Below are positions 1 to 5,508 of a stretch of DNA of 5,508 nt, one piece after another. The notes beneath the pieces are model-generated. The model did no database searches, was not told where the DNA came from, and saw only the letters and a list, made by a program, of their open reading frames with translations. The stretch covers positions 1-5,508 of the forward strand of contig CAJLXE010000124.1 in assembly GCA_905210525.1 (NCBI GenBank), given 5' to 3'. A program made the translations under genes and the position numbers. This DNA is from an uncultured Clostridia bacterium. Lineage in GTDB: Bacteria > Bacillota > Clostridia > HGM11327. Each line of letters starts with the position of its first letter. Positions within the stretch are counted from its first letter, which is position 1.

Positions 1-1224
1 GAAAATACATACCTTGACAATATAATCAGGCACAAGCTTTTTTGTCCAGCTGTACGTTTTGTCAAGTTTGTTTTCCTCAAGTGTACAGCAGTCGTTCCAC
101 TGAGTAACAAGCGTAATCAAAAACAGCAATGCCAACCCTATAACGCCGTAAGCCGTATTCCATTTTACCGAAATGGCGCATCCCATAAAGAAACCCGAAC
201 ACAAAAGATAAATCATACTCTTCTTCAAACCCAGATTCTGCGGTCTGCTTACGCAATAATCATACATAAAATAGAACATCAATATAACAAACGTCACTGC
301 ATAAACGTCTATTGAAGCTATTCTCGAATGAGTAAAATGCATAAAGTCAAACATCATAAGAAACGCCGCCGCAAAGCCGCCGAAGCTTGTTTTCGTAACC
401 TTTTTGCCGAACATATACATAAGCAGTATCATAAATACGCCGAATATCGTTCCCATGGTTCTCATTCCGAACATATTCTCGCCGAATACAGCCATTCCCG
501 CAGCAATAAGAAGCTTTCCGAGCGGCGGATGCGTCCATTCATACGGTCTTATTCCGTTAAGATGTTCATAACCGGTTCTGCCGTGATAAATTTCGTCAAA
601 ATACGTACTGTTCATCACATCGCGCGAATAATCTATCTTATCCGGCTCGTCAAACAATGCCGTAACATCGCCTTTTGCCGTGCTTTCGGTTATCTTTATG
701 TTCTTCAAAGGTTCCTTGCTGTCCCCCACAAAAATTCCGATTTCACCTATCGCAAGGTTTGTCTTGGATGTTGCAAATTTAAGATATCTTGTTTTTACCG
801 TTTCATAATCACAGTCAAACGAACATACCTTGAAAACACCGATATCTATATCCGCTGTCGTTATTTTTGACTTTGTTCCGTCACTGTTTCTCTTCCACGC
901 ATAAACAAGCGAACAACCCTTTGTTTCATTATCGTAATAATAAGTATTTATTTTGCCGTCCGGTTTTACTCCGCAATAAAAATTTATTCTGGATATATCG
1001 TACTCATCACCGAGATCCACTACCACATATTCTCCGACCTTAGACGTCGTCCAATATGTCTGCGGCGTATCAAATGTACCGAGTCTTATAAACGCAATTA
1101 TGCTGTAAATAACCATCATAACCGTCACGATTATCCAATCCTTTTTTGTCATCTTCATGCGGTAATACGACGTATCTTTCGCGCGCTCAAGCAATCTTTT
1201 TTGTTTCGCTGTCTGCACTGCCAT
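1..1224 (-). CDS. GT39/PMT-family membrane glycosyltransferase, N-terminal part (truncated by window edge)
   Basis: This is the N-terminal 408 residues of a protein-O-mannosyltransferase-like (GT39, phospholipid-carrier-dependent) enzyme; the reading frame is open to the left edge. Such enzymes move a sugar from a polyprenyl-phosphate carrier to an acceptor on the outer face of the membrane. A Lys/Arg-rich cytoplasmic start is followed by TM1 (about 29-48). An extracytoplasmic, beta-rich, discoidin (F5/8 type C)-like segment follows (about 52-170), with motifs such as VVVDLG and RYLKF. Then comes the family signature: FDE with catalytic-type D210-E211, and YEWTHPPLGK at 228-237. HSRIASID (299-306) and SVKWN (352-356) also match the family, with several further membrane helices between and after them. 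Start ATG at 1224 has AAAGGAG 9 nt upstream. The gene follows the other glycosyltransferase by 16 nt, so it is probably cotranscribed. Family call is firm; sugar and acceptor are unknown. The missing C-terminal half is normally several hundred residues. Confidence 0.9.
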   Translation of the reverse strand, partial: MAVQTAKQKRLLERAKDTSYYRMKMTKKDWIIVTVMMVIYSIIAFIRLGTFDTPQTYWTTSKVGEYVVVDLGDEYDISRINFYCGVKPDGKINTYYYDNETKGCSLVYAWKRNSDGTKSKITTADIDIGVFKVCSFDCDYETVKTRYLKFATSKTNLAIGEIGIFVGDSKEPLKNIKITESTAKGDVTALFDEPDKIDYSRDVMNSTYFDEIYHGRTGYEHLNGIRPYEWTHPPLGKLLIAAGMAVFGENMFGMRTMGTIFGVFMILLMYMFGKKVTKTSFGGFAAAFLMMFDFMHFTHSRIASIDVYAVTFVILMFYFMYDYCVSRPQNLGLKKSMIYLLCSGFFMGCAISVKWNTAYGVIGLALLFLITLVTQWNDCCTLEENKLDKTYSWTKKLVPDYIVKVCIF

Positions 1225-1240
1225 AATCAAACGCTCCTTT

Positions 1241-3283
1241 TTATTTATTCTTTTGTAATTCGGCAACAGAGCCGGGTTTTGATATCCTGTTCAATATAAC
1301 AACCTTTATCGTAACAGCCAAAAGCACCGCAAAAAACATTACTTCCGCGAGGCTTATCAATGTAACCGCAATATCTCCCGATGCCGGATAACAATAATTC
1401 CACGTTGTCTGCAAATTATAAATCATATAAGTATTTGCGAAAGACGGAATTGAGAACAACATTGACAAATAAAGATACCATCTTTCCCTGCTTTGTATAA
1501 ATGCAACAAGCGAAAGCGCTATAGCGGAAAACATATATCTTTCATGCATTTTTGAAGCAAAAGTAAACACCGTCACTATAAGTACGCACGACACTATCGC
1601 AGGCATGGCCTCACGCGACTTTGAGTCCTTTTTCGTTCCCCATAAAGCAAATACTATTGCAAGTACAACCGCAAATATTATACCGAGCATTCCCCATTGT
1701 GAAAATTTCAGTCCGCACCATACCGTGTTCACATCCGCAACATTGTAACCGAGCATAGCCCAGAAATTAAATCCGTTCATAGTCGCGTATTCATAGTTTC
1801 CAATAGTGCCCATATACAGCTTGAATATCCATGCAGGGTCTTCAAATTTCATTCTTATATAGAAAGGAAGAAGCAATACAATGCACGTCAACAAACCGCT
1901 CGAAACCGCAATGAGCGTCGGTTTCCAATTTTTATTACGCAAAATTTCCAAAAGAAGCACAAGCCCTATTGCCGGTGTAAAAATTATTCCGTGAGGCTTG
2001 AGAAGAACCATAAGTGCAAAGAATATCCCCGCGCCTGCCCATTTTTTATCCGTAATGCACATCAGCTCAAAAATAATAAGCATCGTAAAGAGCGAATCAA
2101 CCTGTCCCCAGCCTACCGAATTCATCCATATTGCAGGGTTTGCCGCGTAAAGCAATCCTATAACAACCGCCCATTTAGCGTCAATGTATCTCTTAGCCAA
2201 TCTGTACAAAAGAACAGATGTAACAATATCCGCAATCAACGACGGCATTTTGAGCAGTAATTGAGTCAATGCGCCGCCCATAACGTTTGACAATCCCGAA
2301 GCTGCCGCGCCTATCGGAGCAAGCACGTACATATAAAGCGGCGGATAATCCAAAAAGCCGATTCCGCTTGTACTCGAATACATATTAAAAAGATCCTTGG
2401 ACGCATACCAGCCCCAATACTTAAACAAGCCAATATCTGCCGGAAAACCGGGAGCAGTCATAGCAACCGCGACTCTGAACAGCGCAGCCCCCGTAAGAGC
2501 AAAAACAAACACTTTCTTCAGCTTATTTTCATTGCCGCATATGTCTCCCGTTTCGGCAAACGCTATCGCAAGCACTGCCAATACCACAAACCATATAAAA
2601 GCAAACGCCATCCATTTTACTGCATCCGGTCTTTCTGTAAGCGTATGTCCGTTCCACGTTCTTCTGCTTGATTCCTGTTGTTTAGTGTCCGATGTCAGGT
2701 AATGACAATTCGCCGGTGCGGTTGAAACCTGCTTAACCGTTATATCGTCAAACCATGCTGTGCCGCTGTTGAGCGCCCCGTATCCACCGAGAGTAAAGCA
2801 CAACTCAACAGACTCCATACCGGCTGCCGTTCTGAAAGAAAATTCAACCTTTGTCCAGTCCGTATCGCCGCATACGGTTGACGAAACGAACATTGTATTT
2901 ATAATTGATATTGTTGCACCTGTGCGGTAATGTGTGGAATCGGATTCGGGAACGTCTTTTGTTTTGATATATGCCGTAACCGTATAATACGCCAAAGGCG
3001 AAACAGATATTTCCTGAATTATTCTTGCATCATTTTCCGATTTACTTGAAATCCTCAAAGACGATGTTCCGCTGTAAAATACCTCTTTATCTATTTCAAA
3101 CGACGAAACATCATCATACCATAAATACTTTGACCAAAAGTCAAAGTCATCCTCAAAGCCACCGCCTTTTATAATATTGGATTCCGTATCTGCAAATGCC
3201 GTCGGCAAAAGAAATCCCATAATAATTACGGTACTCATCAGTACCGCAATTAGTTTTTTGCATACAGTATTAATAAAAGACAT
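1241..3283 (-). CDS. GT-C fold membrane glycosyltransferase with signal peptide and N-terminal CBM4/9-like domain
   Basis: This 680-residue protein is predicted to transfer sugar from a lipid-phosphate carrier at the outer face of the membrane. Residues 1-31 look like a signal peptide (KK, hydrophobic core, cleavage after AFA). Residues about 36-188 resemble a carbohydrate-binding module of the CBM4/9 type: GGFED near the start, YSGTSSLRI, a Tyr-rich ITVS-like core strand, DWTKVEFSF, and the closing AWFDDITV. After a linker there is an extra membrane helix (about 224-244), then a GT-C core with roughly 11-12 helices. GT-C-like motifs are PADIGLFKYW (D283 in the first outer loop, candidate catalytic acid), LDYPPLY (311-317), GWGQVDS (391-397), LKPHG (428-432) and KMHERYMF (578-585). 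The start at 3283 is chosen because it has a good Shine-Dalgarno site and gives a proper signal peptide; an ATG at 3358 would overlap dnaB by 50 nt. Donor sugar and acceptor cannot be assigned, and exact CAZy family is uncertain (resembles the GT87/ALG6-like groups). Confidence 0.88.
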   Translation of the reverse strand: MSFINTVCKKLIAVLMSTVIIMGFLLPTAFADTESNIIKGGGFEDDFDFWSKYLWYDDVSSFEIDKEVFYSGTSSLRISSKSENDARIIQEISVSPLAYYTVTAYIKTKDVPESDSTHYRTGATISIINTMFVSSTVCGDTDWTKVEFSFRTAAGMESVELCFTLGGYGALNSGTAWFDDITVKQVSTAPANCHYLTSDTKQQESSRRTWNGHTLTERPDAVKWMAFAFIWFVVLAVLAIAFAETGDICGNENKLKKVFVFALTGAALFRVAVAMTAPGFPADIGLFKYWGWYASKDLFNMYSSTSGIGFLDYPPLYMYVLAPIGAAASGLSNVMGGALTQLLLKMPSLIADIVTSVLLYRLAKRYIDAKWAVVIGLLYAANPAIWMNSVGWGQVDSLFTMLIIFELMCITDKKWAGAGIFFALMVLLKPHGIIFTPAIGLVLLLEILRNKNWKPTLIAVSSGLLTCIVLLLPFYIRMKFEDPAWIFKLYMGTIGNYEYATMNGFNFWAMLGYNVADVNTVWCGLKFSQWGMLGIIFAVVLAIVFALWGTKKDSKSREAMPAIVSCVLIVTVFTFASKMHERYMFSAIALSLVAFIQSRERWYLYLSMLFSIPSFANTYMIYNLQTTWNYCYPASGDIAVTLISLAEVMFFAVLLAVTIKVVILNRISKPGSVAELQKNK

Positions 3284-3291
3284 ACAATATA

Positions 3292-3299
3292 CCCTTTCC
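3292..3299 (-). promoter_or_regulatory. Shine-Dalgarno site deciding the start of the CBM/GT-C gene
   Basis: On the minus strand GGAAAGGG lies 8 nt before the ATG at 3283. It sits in the 25-nt gap after the dnaB stop codon and supports this start over the in-frame ATG at 3358, which lies inside dnaB. The dnaB gene uses a nearly identical site (GAAAGGGTA). Confidence 0.8.
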
Positions 3300-3308
3300 G
3301 ATTTAATC

Positions 3309-4628
3309 TTAATCGTGTTTTTTGTTATCATATCTTGTATATTCTGCAAGCCATGCAACCTCTACGTTCGTAGTTGCACCGTTTCTGTGCTTTGCAATAA
3401 TAATCTCGCCTATGCCCGGTTTTTCCGATTTATCCTTGTTGTAATATTCGTCCCTGTAAATAAAGCATACAATATCCGCATCCTGCTCTATTGCACCCGA
3501 ATCTCTCAGGTCGCTCAGAACAGGTCTGTGATCAATTCTTGCGTCAGGGCCTCTGCCAAGCTGTGCAAGAGTAATTATCGGAATTTCAAGTTCTTTCGCC
3601 AAAGACTTCAGATCTCTCGATATTTCCGCAACTTCGAGCTGTTTACTGCCGAGCTTGCTGTTGCCCGTTATAAATTGGAGATAGTCTATAAATATTGCCT
3701 GAACATTATGTTCTATCTTCATTTTCCGTGCCTTTGAACGTATTTCGGCAGTGGTAATAAGGCTGGAATCATCAATGTACATAGGTATATCCGTCAAAGC
3801 ACGCACTGCATCCTGAAGCCGTATCCATTCTTCGTCATTCATGGAACCGCTTCTTATTTTCTGCAAAGGTATATTTGCCTCCATACTTATGATACGCTGA
3901 ACGAGCTGGCTCGAGGACATTTCAAGGCTGAACATTCCTACCGGAAGTCTGCTTCGTGCAGCTATATTGTACATCATGCTCAGCGCAAGACTTGTTTTAC
4001 CCATAGCCGGACGCGCCGCAATAATTATAAGGTCCGTTTTCTGGAATCCCGCCGTTACTGCATCCAGATCCGTAAATCCGGACGGAACGCCTATTATCTG
4101 CCCTTTGTTTAAGGCTATTCTTTCAATATCCATGTATGCGTCAAACATGACATCCGTAAAATCACGGAAATCCTTTGTCGCACGGTTCATGGCTATATTG
4201 AATATTTTCTTTTCCGCCGTATCTATAAGATTCTGCGGAGACTGCGAGCCTTCGTATGTTTTGCTTATAATGTCCTGCGACATATTTATAAGCTGGCGCA
4301 TTGTGCTTTTTTCGTGCAGTATATCGATATAATTATCTATATTTGCCTGCACCGGAACAATATCGATTATAAACGAAACGTATTCCAGACCGCCGACCGC
4401 TTCAAGCGTTCCGCGTTTATTCAGTTCGTTAACAAGCGTTACCATGTCAATCGGAATAAGATTATCGTTCAAAGAACCGAGTGCCGAAAATATTTCCTTG
4501 TTATTTTCCCAAAAGAAGTCTTCCGGCTTCAATTCCTCAAGCGCTTTTGTTGCGTGCTTGGAATCCGAAAGCATTGCGCCCAGAACAGCCTGTTCAGCTT
4601 CCTGATTATTAGGCAATGACTGTGCCAT
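3309..4628 (-). CDS. dnaB: Replicative DNA helicase DnaB
   Basis: Full-length 439-residue hexameric replicative helicase (called DnaC in Bacillus subtilis) that unwinds DNA at the fork using ATP and interacts with primase. The N-terminal helical domain (about 1-104) opens with the typical PNNQEAEQAVLGAML. A linker region (about 105-175) follows, then the RecA-like motor. Visible motor motifs are Walker A ARPAMGKTS (205-213, K211), Walker B AIFIDYLQ (311-318, D315), the LAQLGR sensor-type loop (354-359), SDLRDSGAIEQDADIV (372-387), and KHRNG (413-417), which corresponds to the arginine-finger hairpin. Length is normal (family about 440-460) and there is no intein or frameshift. Start ATG at 4628 has GAAAGGG 7 nt upstream. 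It lies 34 nt after rplI and 25 nt before the glycosyltransferase gene, so it is probably transcribed from the promoter ahead of rplI. No helicase loader gene is visible. Confidence 0.98.
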   Translation of the reverse strand: MAQSLPNNQEAEQAVLGAMLSDSKHATKALEELKPEDFFWENNKEIFSALGSLNDNLIPIDMVTLVNELNKRGTLEAVGGLEYVSFIIDIVPVQANIDNYIDILHEKSTMRQLINMSQDIISKTYEGSQSPQNLIDTAEKKIFNIAMNRATKDFRDFTDVMFDAYMDIERIALNKGQIIGVPSGFTDLDAVTAGFQKTDLIIIAARPAMGKTSLALSMMYNIAARSRLPVGMFSLEMSSSQLVQRIISMEANIPLQKIRSGSMNDEEWIRLQDAVRALTDIPMYIDDSSLITTAEIRSKARKMKIEHNVQAIFIDYLQFITGNSKLGSKQLEVAEISRDLKSLAKELEIPIITLAQLGRGPDARIDHRPVLSDLRDSGAIEQDADIVCFIYRDEYYNKDKSEKPGIGEIIIAKHRNGATTNVEVAWLAEYTRYDNKKHD

Positions 4629-4662
4629 ACTGTTACCCTTTCAACCACATAATGCGGTACAT

Positions 4663-5112
4663 TTATTCCTTCGGAGCTATAACCACATTTATTGTCACGT
4701 GAACGTTCACATGAAGCTTTATCTCCGCCTTGTATTCGCCAAGCGACTTTATAGGTTCCTCAATAACGATTTTTTTCTTATCAACATCGATACCCGTAGA
4801 TGCTTTTACAGCTTCCGCAATTTCCTTTGCCGTAACAGAGCCGAACAGCTTGTCCCCGGCACCGGTTTTCTGATATATTGTTACCGTTTTTCCGCTGAGA
4901 ATTTCACCCTGTTCCTTTGCTTTCTTAAGTTCCTGCTCCGCTTTGAAATTTTCCGCAGCTTTACGGTTTCCAAGCTCGTTCATATTTGATTTATTAGCTT
5001 CTATCGCAAGCTTTCTCGGGAAAAGAAAATTGCGCGCATATCCGTCGGACACATCAACGATCGTGTCTTTTTTGCCTTTTCCTTTGACGTCCTGTAACAA
5101 TAATACTTTCAT
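4663..5112 (-). CDS. rplI: 50S ribosomal protein L9
   Basis: Complete 149-residue bL9, the usual length, which binds 23S rRNA at the base of the L1 stalk of the large subunit and helps reading-frame maintenance. The N-terminal RNA-binding domain starts MKVLLLQDVKGKGKK and contains the signature VSDGYARNFLFPRKLA (21-36). A long, charged connecting helix follows (about 41-74), then the C-terminal domain with GDKLFGSVTAKEIAEA (86-101) and LGEYKAEIKLH near 124-134. Start ATG at 5112 has AAGGAG 8 nt upstream. An out-of-frame ATG lies between that site and the start and is unlikely to be used. It is the first gene of the minus-strand operon and is followed by dnaB, a pairing common in Firmicutes. 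No gdpP/yybT-type gene precedes it here, unlike in Bacillus-type gene orders. Confidence 0.98.
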   Translation of the reverse strand: MKVLLLQDVKGKGKKDTIVDVSDGYARNFLFPRKLAIEANKSNMNELGNRKAAENFKAEQELKKAKEQGEILSGKTVTIYQKTGAGDKLFGSVTAKEIAEAVKASTGIDVDKKKIVIEEPIKSLGEYKAEIKLHVNVHVTINVVIAPKE

Positions 5113-5161
5113 GGTGCATGCTCCTTACGTGATTCATAAAGAAAAAACTTTTTATCACTAT

Positions 5162-5190
5162 ACTATACCATACACGCGGCAAAAAGTCAA
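5162..5190 (-). promoter_or_regulatory. Sigma-A promoter of the rplI-dnaB-glycosyltransferase operon
   Basis: Reading the minus strand, TTGACT (5190-5185) is followed by a 17-nt spacer and TATAGT (5167-5162). A TG one base before the -10 box makes an extended -10 element. T-rich sequence lies just upstream of the -35 box. The predicted transcription start is near 5155, giving a leader of about 43 nt before the rplI ATG, too short for a riboswitch or L-protein leader. A second TATAGT overlaps at 5162-5157, but its spacing to the -35 box would be 22 nt. This is the only strong promoter I see for the four minus-strand genes. Confidence 0.85.
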
Positions 5191-5245
5191 CGAAAAATCA
5201 CAAAATCCTTGAAGAAACCGGAGACTTTTTATTTATTTACATTTC

Positions 5246-5265
5246 ATTCACGGATATATTCACGG
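5246..5265. repeat. Short direct repeat ATTCACGG x2 in divergent intergenic region
   Basis: ATTCACGG occurs at 5246-5253 and again at 5258-5265, 12 bp apart start to start. It lies between the two divergent genes, upstream of the presumed start region of the radical SAM gene. It could be an operator, but an 8-bp pair in AT-rich DNA may be chance. The rest of the 210-bp region (5113-5322) holds only the promoter and ribosome-binding signals listed here; no small ORF, RNA gene or terminator is evident. Confidence 0.3.
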
Positions 5266-5289
5266 CAGGTTTCAGTTTTATATTATACT
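5259..5289 (+). promoter_or_regulatory. Possible promoter of the radical SAM gene
   Basis: TATACT at 5284-5289 is a good -10 box and would start transcription near 5296, about 27 nt before the GTG start. The best -35 candidate is TTCACG (5259-5264), a partial match at a long 19-nt spacing; paired with TATTAT (5281-5286) the spacing is 16 nt. The -35 overlaps the second ATTCACGG repeat. Assignment is tentative, and control by an activator is an alternative. Confidence 0.35.
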
Positions 5290-5305
5290 ATTGAAACATT
5301 CTTGC

Positions 5306-5314
5306 AAAAAGGAG
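5306..5314 (+). promoter_or_regulatory. Shine-Dalgarno site supporting a GTG start
   Basis: AAAAAGGAG ends 8 nt before the GTG at 5323. No ATG is available in frame near this point, and the strong site at ideal spacing fixes GTG as the start of the radical SAM gene. Confidence 0.8.
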
Positions 5315-5322
5315 AAAACTCT

Positions 5323-5508
5323 GTGGCAGGCACCTGCAAACTGTGTCCACGCGAATGCGGCATAAACCGAAGTGAAAAATACGGACGCTGCGGCGTATCG
5401 GACAAAATAAAACTGGCGCGCGTCGGGCTGCACGCCTGGGAAGAACCGTGCCTTTCCTATGGAGCCGGGAGCGGAACGGTCTTTTTTTCCGGCTGTGTAC
5501 TCGGCTGT
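5323..5508 (+). CDS. PflX-like radical SAM protein (pyruvate formate-lyase activating enzyme homologue), N-terminal part
   Basis: The first 62 residues of a radical SAM protein of the PflX type (COG1313-like), cut by the right edge. Visible N-terminal motif is CKLCPRECGINR, then GRCG: cysteines 5, 8, 12 and 23, a conserved cluster in this family that may bind metal or a second Fe-S centre. After it come HAWEEPCLSYGAGSGT (37-52) and VFFSGCVLGC (53-62). C58 and C62 are the first two cysteines of the CxxxCxxC motif that holds the [4Fe-4S] cluster cleaving S-adenosylmethionine; the third should lie just beyond the window. The gene starts with GTG behind a strong AAGGAG site and is divergent from rplI. 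Members are often labelled pyruvate formate-lyase activating enzyme, but the substrate of this subgroup is generally not established, so no gene symbol is given. No pfl gene is in view. Confidence 0.88.
   Translation, partial: MAGTCKLCPRECGINRSEKYGRCGVSDKIKLARVGLHAWEEPCLSYGAGSGTVFFSGCVLGC

Noticed and set aside
328..870. Plus-strand 180-codon open frame with a His/Lys/Arg-rich start
   Set aside because: It lies wholly opposite the PMT-family gene, whose conserved motifs (FDE, THPPLGK) are in the other strand; no Shine-Dalgarno site and odd composition mark it as a shadow.
3284..3358. Longer start (ATG 3358) for the CBM/GT-C gene
   Set aside because: It would overlap dnaB by 50 nt, add 25 residues ahead of a clean signal peptide, and ignore the good Shine-Dalgarno site before 3283.
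3284..3360. Possible internal promoter before the glycosyltransferase pair (TATGAT with upstream TTGCAT/TTGCAG)
   Set aside because: The spacings between the candidate -35 and -10 boxes are wrong (about 11 or 20 nt), so it is not supportable.
3177..3737. Plus-strand 186-codon open frame
   Set aside because: It is antisense to the C-terminal part of dnaB and the start of the glycosyltransferase gene, with no recognisable domain or ribosome-binding site.
4699..4710. Perfect 12-bp palindrome GTGAACGTTCAC inside rplI
   Set aside because: It lies in the coding region for the alternating His/Val/Asn strand near the L9 C-terminus; codon choice explains it and no partner site was seen.
5130..5160. 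A/T-rich inverted repeat in the rplI leader (ATAAAAAG / CTTTAT)
   Set aside because: The stem would be almost all A-T pairs and imperfect, with no GC-rich stem or conserved leader motif, so neither a terminator nor a riboswitch is supported.

Overview
The window looks like chromosomal DNA from a low-to-moderate GC Firmicute, most likely an uncultured clostridial lineage. The grounds are strong AAGGAG-type Shine-Dalgarno sites, a near-consensus sigma-A promoter, frequent ATA, AGA and TTT codons, and clostridial-looking rplI, dnaB and PflX-like radical SAM proteins. This placement is inferred from the sequence alone; no species can be named.

Layout: four genes run leftward on the minus strand as one apparent operon. 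The order is rplI (ribosomal protein L9, 5112-4663), dnaB (replicative helicase, 4628-3309), a signal-peptide/CBM-like/GT-C membrane glycosyltransferase (3283-1241), and a GT39/PMT-family glycosyltransferase (1224 to beyond the left edge, N-terminal 408 residues present). The gaps are only 34, 25 and 16 nt, each gene has its own Shine-Dalgarno site, and I see no terminator between them. A strong extended -10 promoter (5190-5162) precedes rplI. To the right, after a 210-bp divergent intergenic region, a plus-strand gene begins at 5323. It encodes the first 62 residues of a PflX-like radical SAM protein and is cut by the right edge.

How the genes fit together: rplI and dnaB are a common housekeeping pair. 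The notable part is that two polyprenyl-phosphate-sugar-dependent type membrane glycosyltransferases appear to be carried on the same transcript. Both place an extracytoplasmic domain, predicted to be a beta-sandwich, beside the catalytic first outer loop. In the first it is an N-terminal CBM4/9-like module joined by an extra membrane helix. In the second it is a discoidin-like insert between TM1 and the catalytic Asp-Glu. They may act together in decorating cell-surface proteins or glycans, but the acceptor and the sugar cannot be read from the sequence. I found no RNA gene, CRISPR array, mobile element or pseudogene. There is no gene-free stretch longer than 300 bases.
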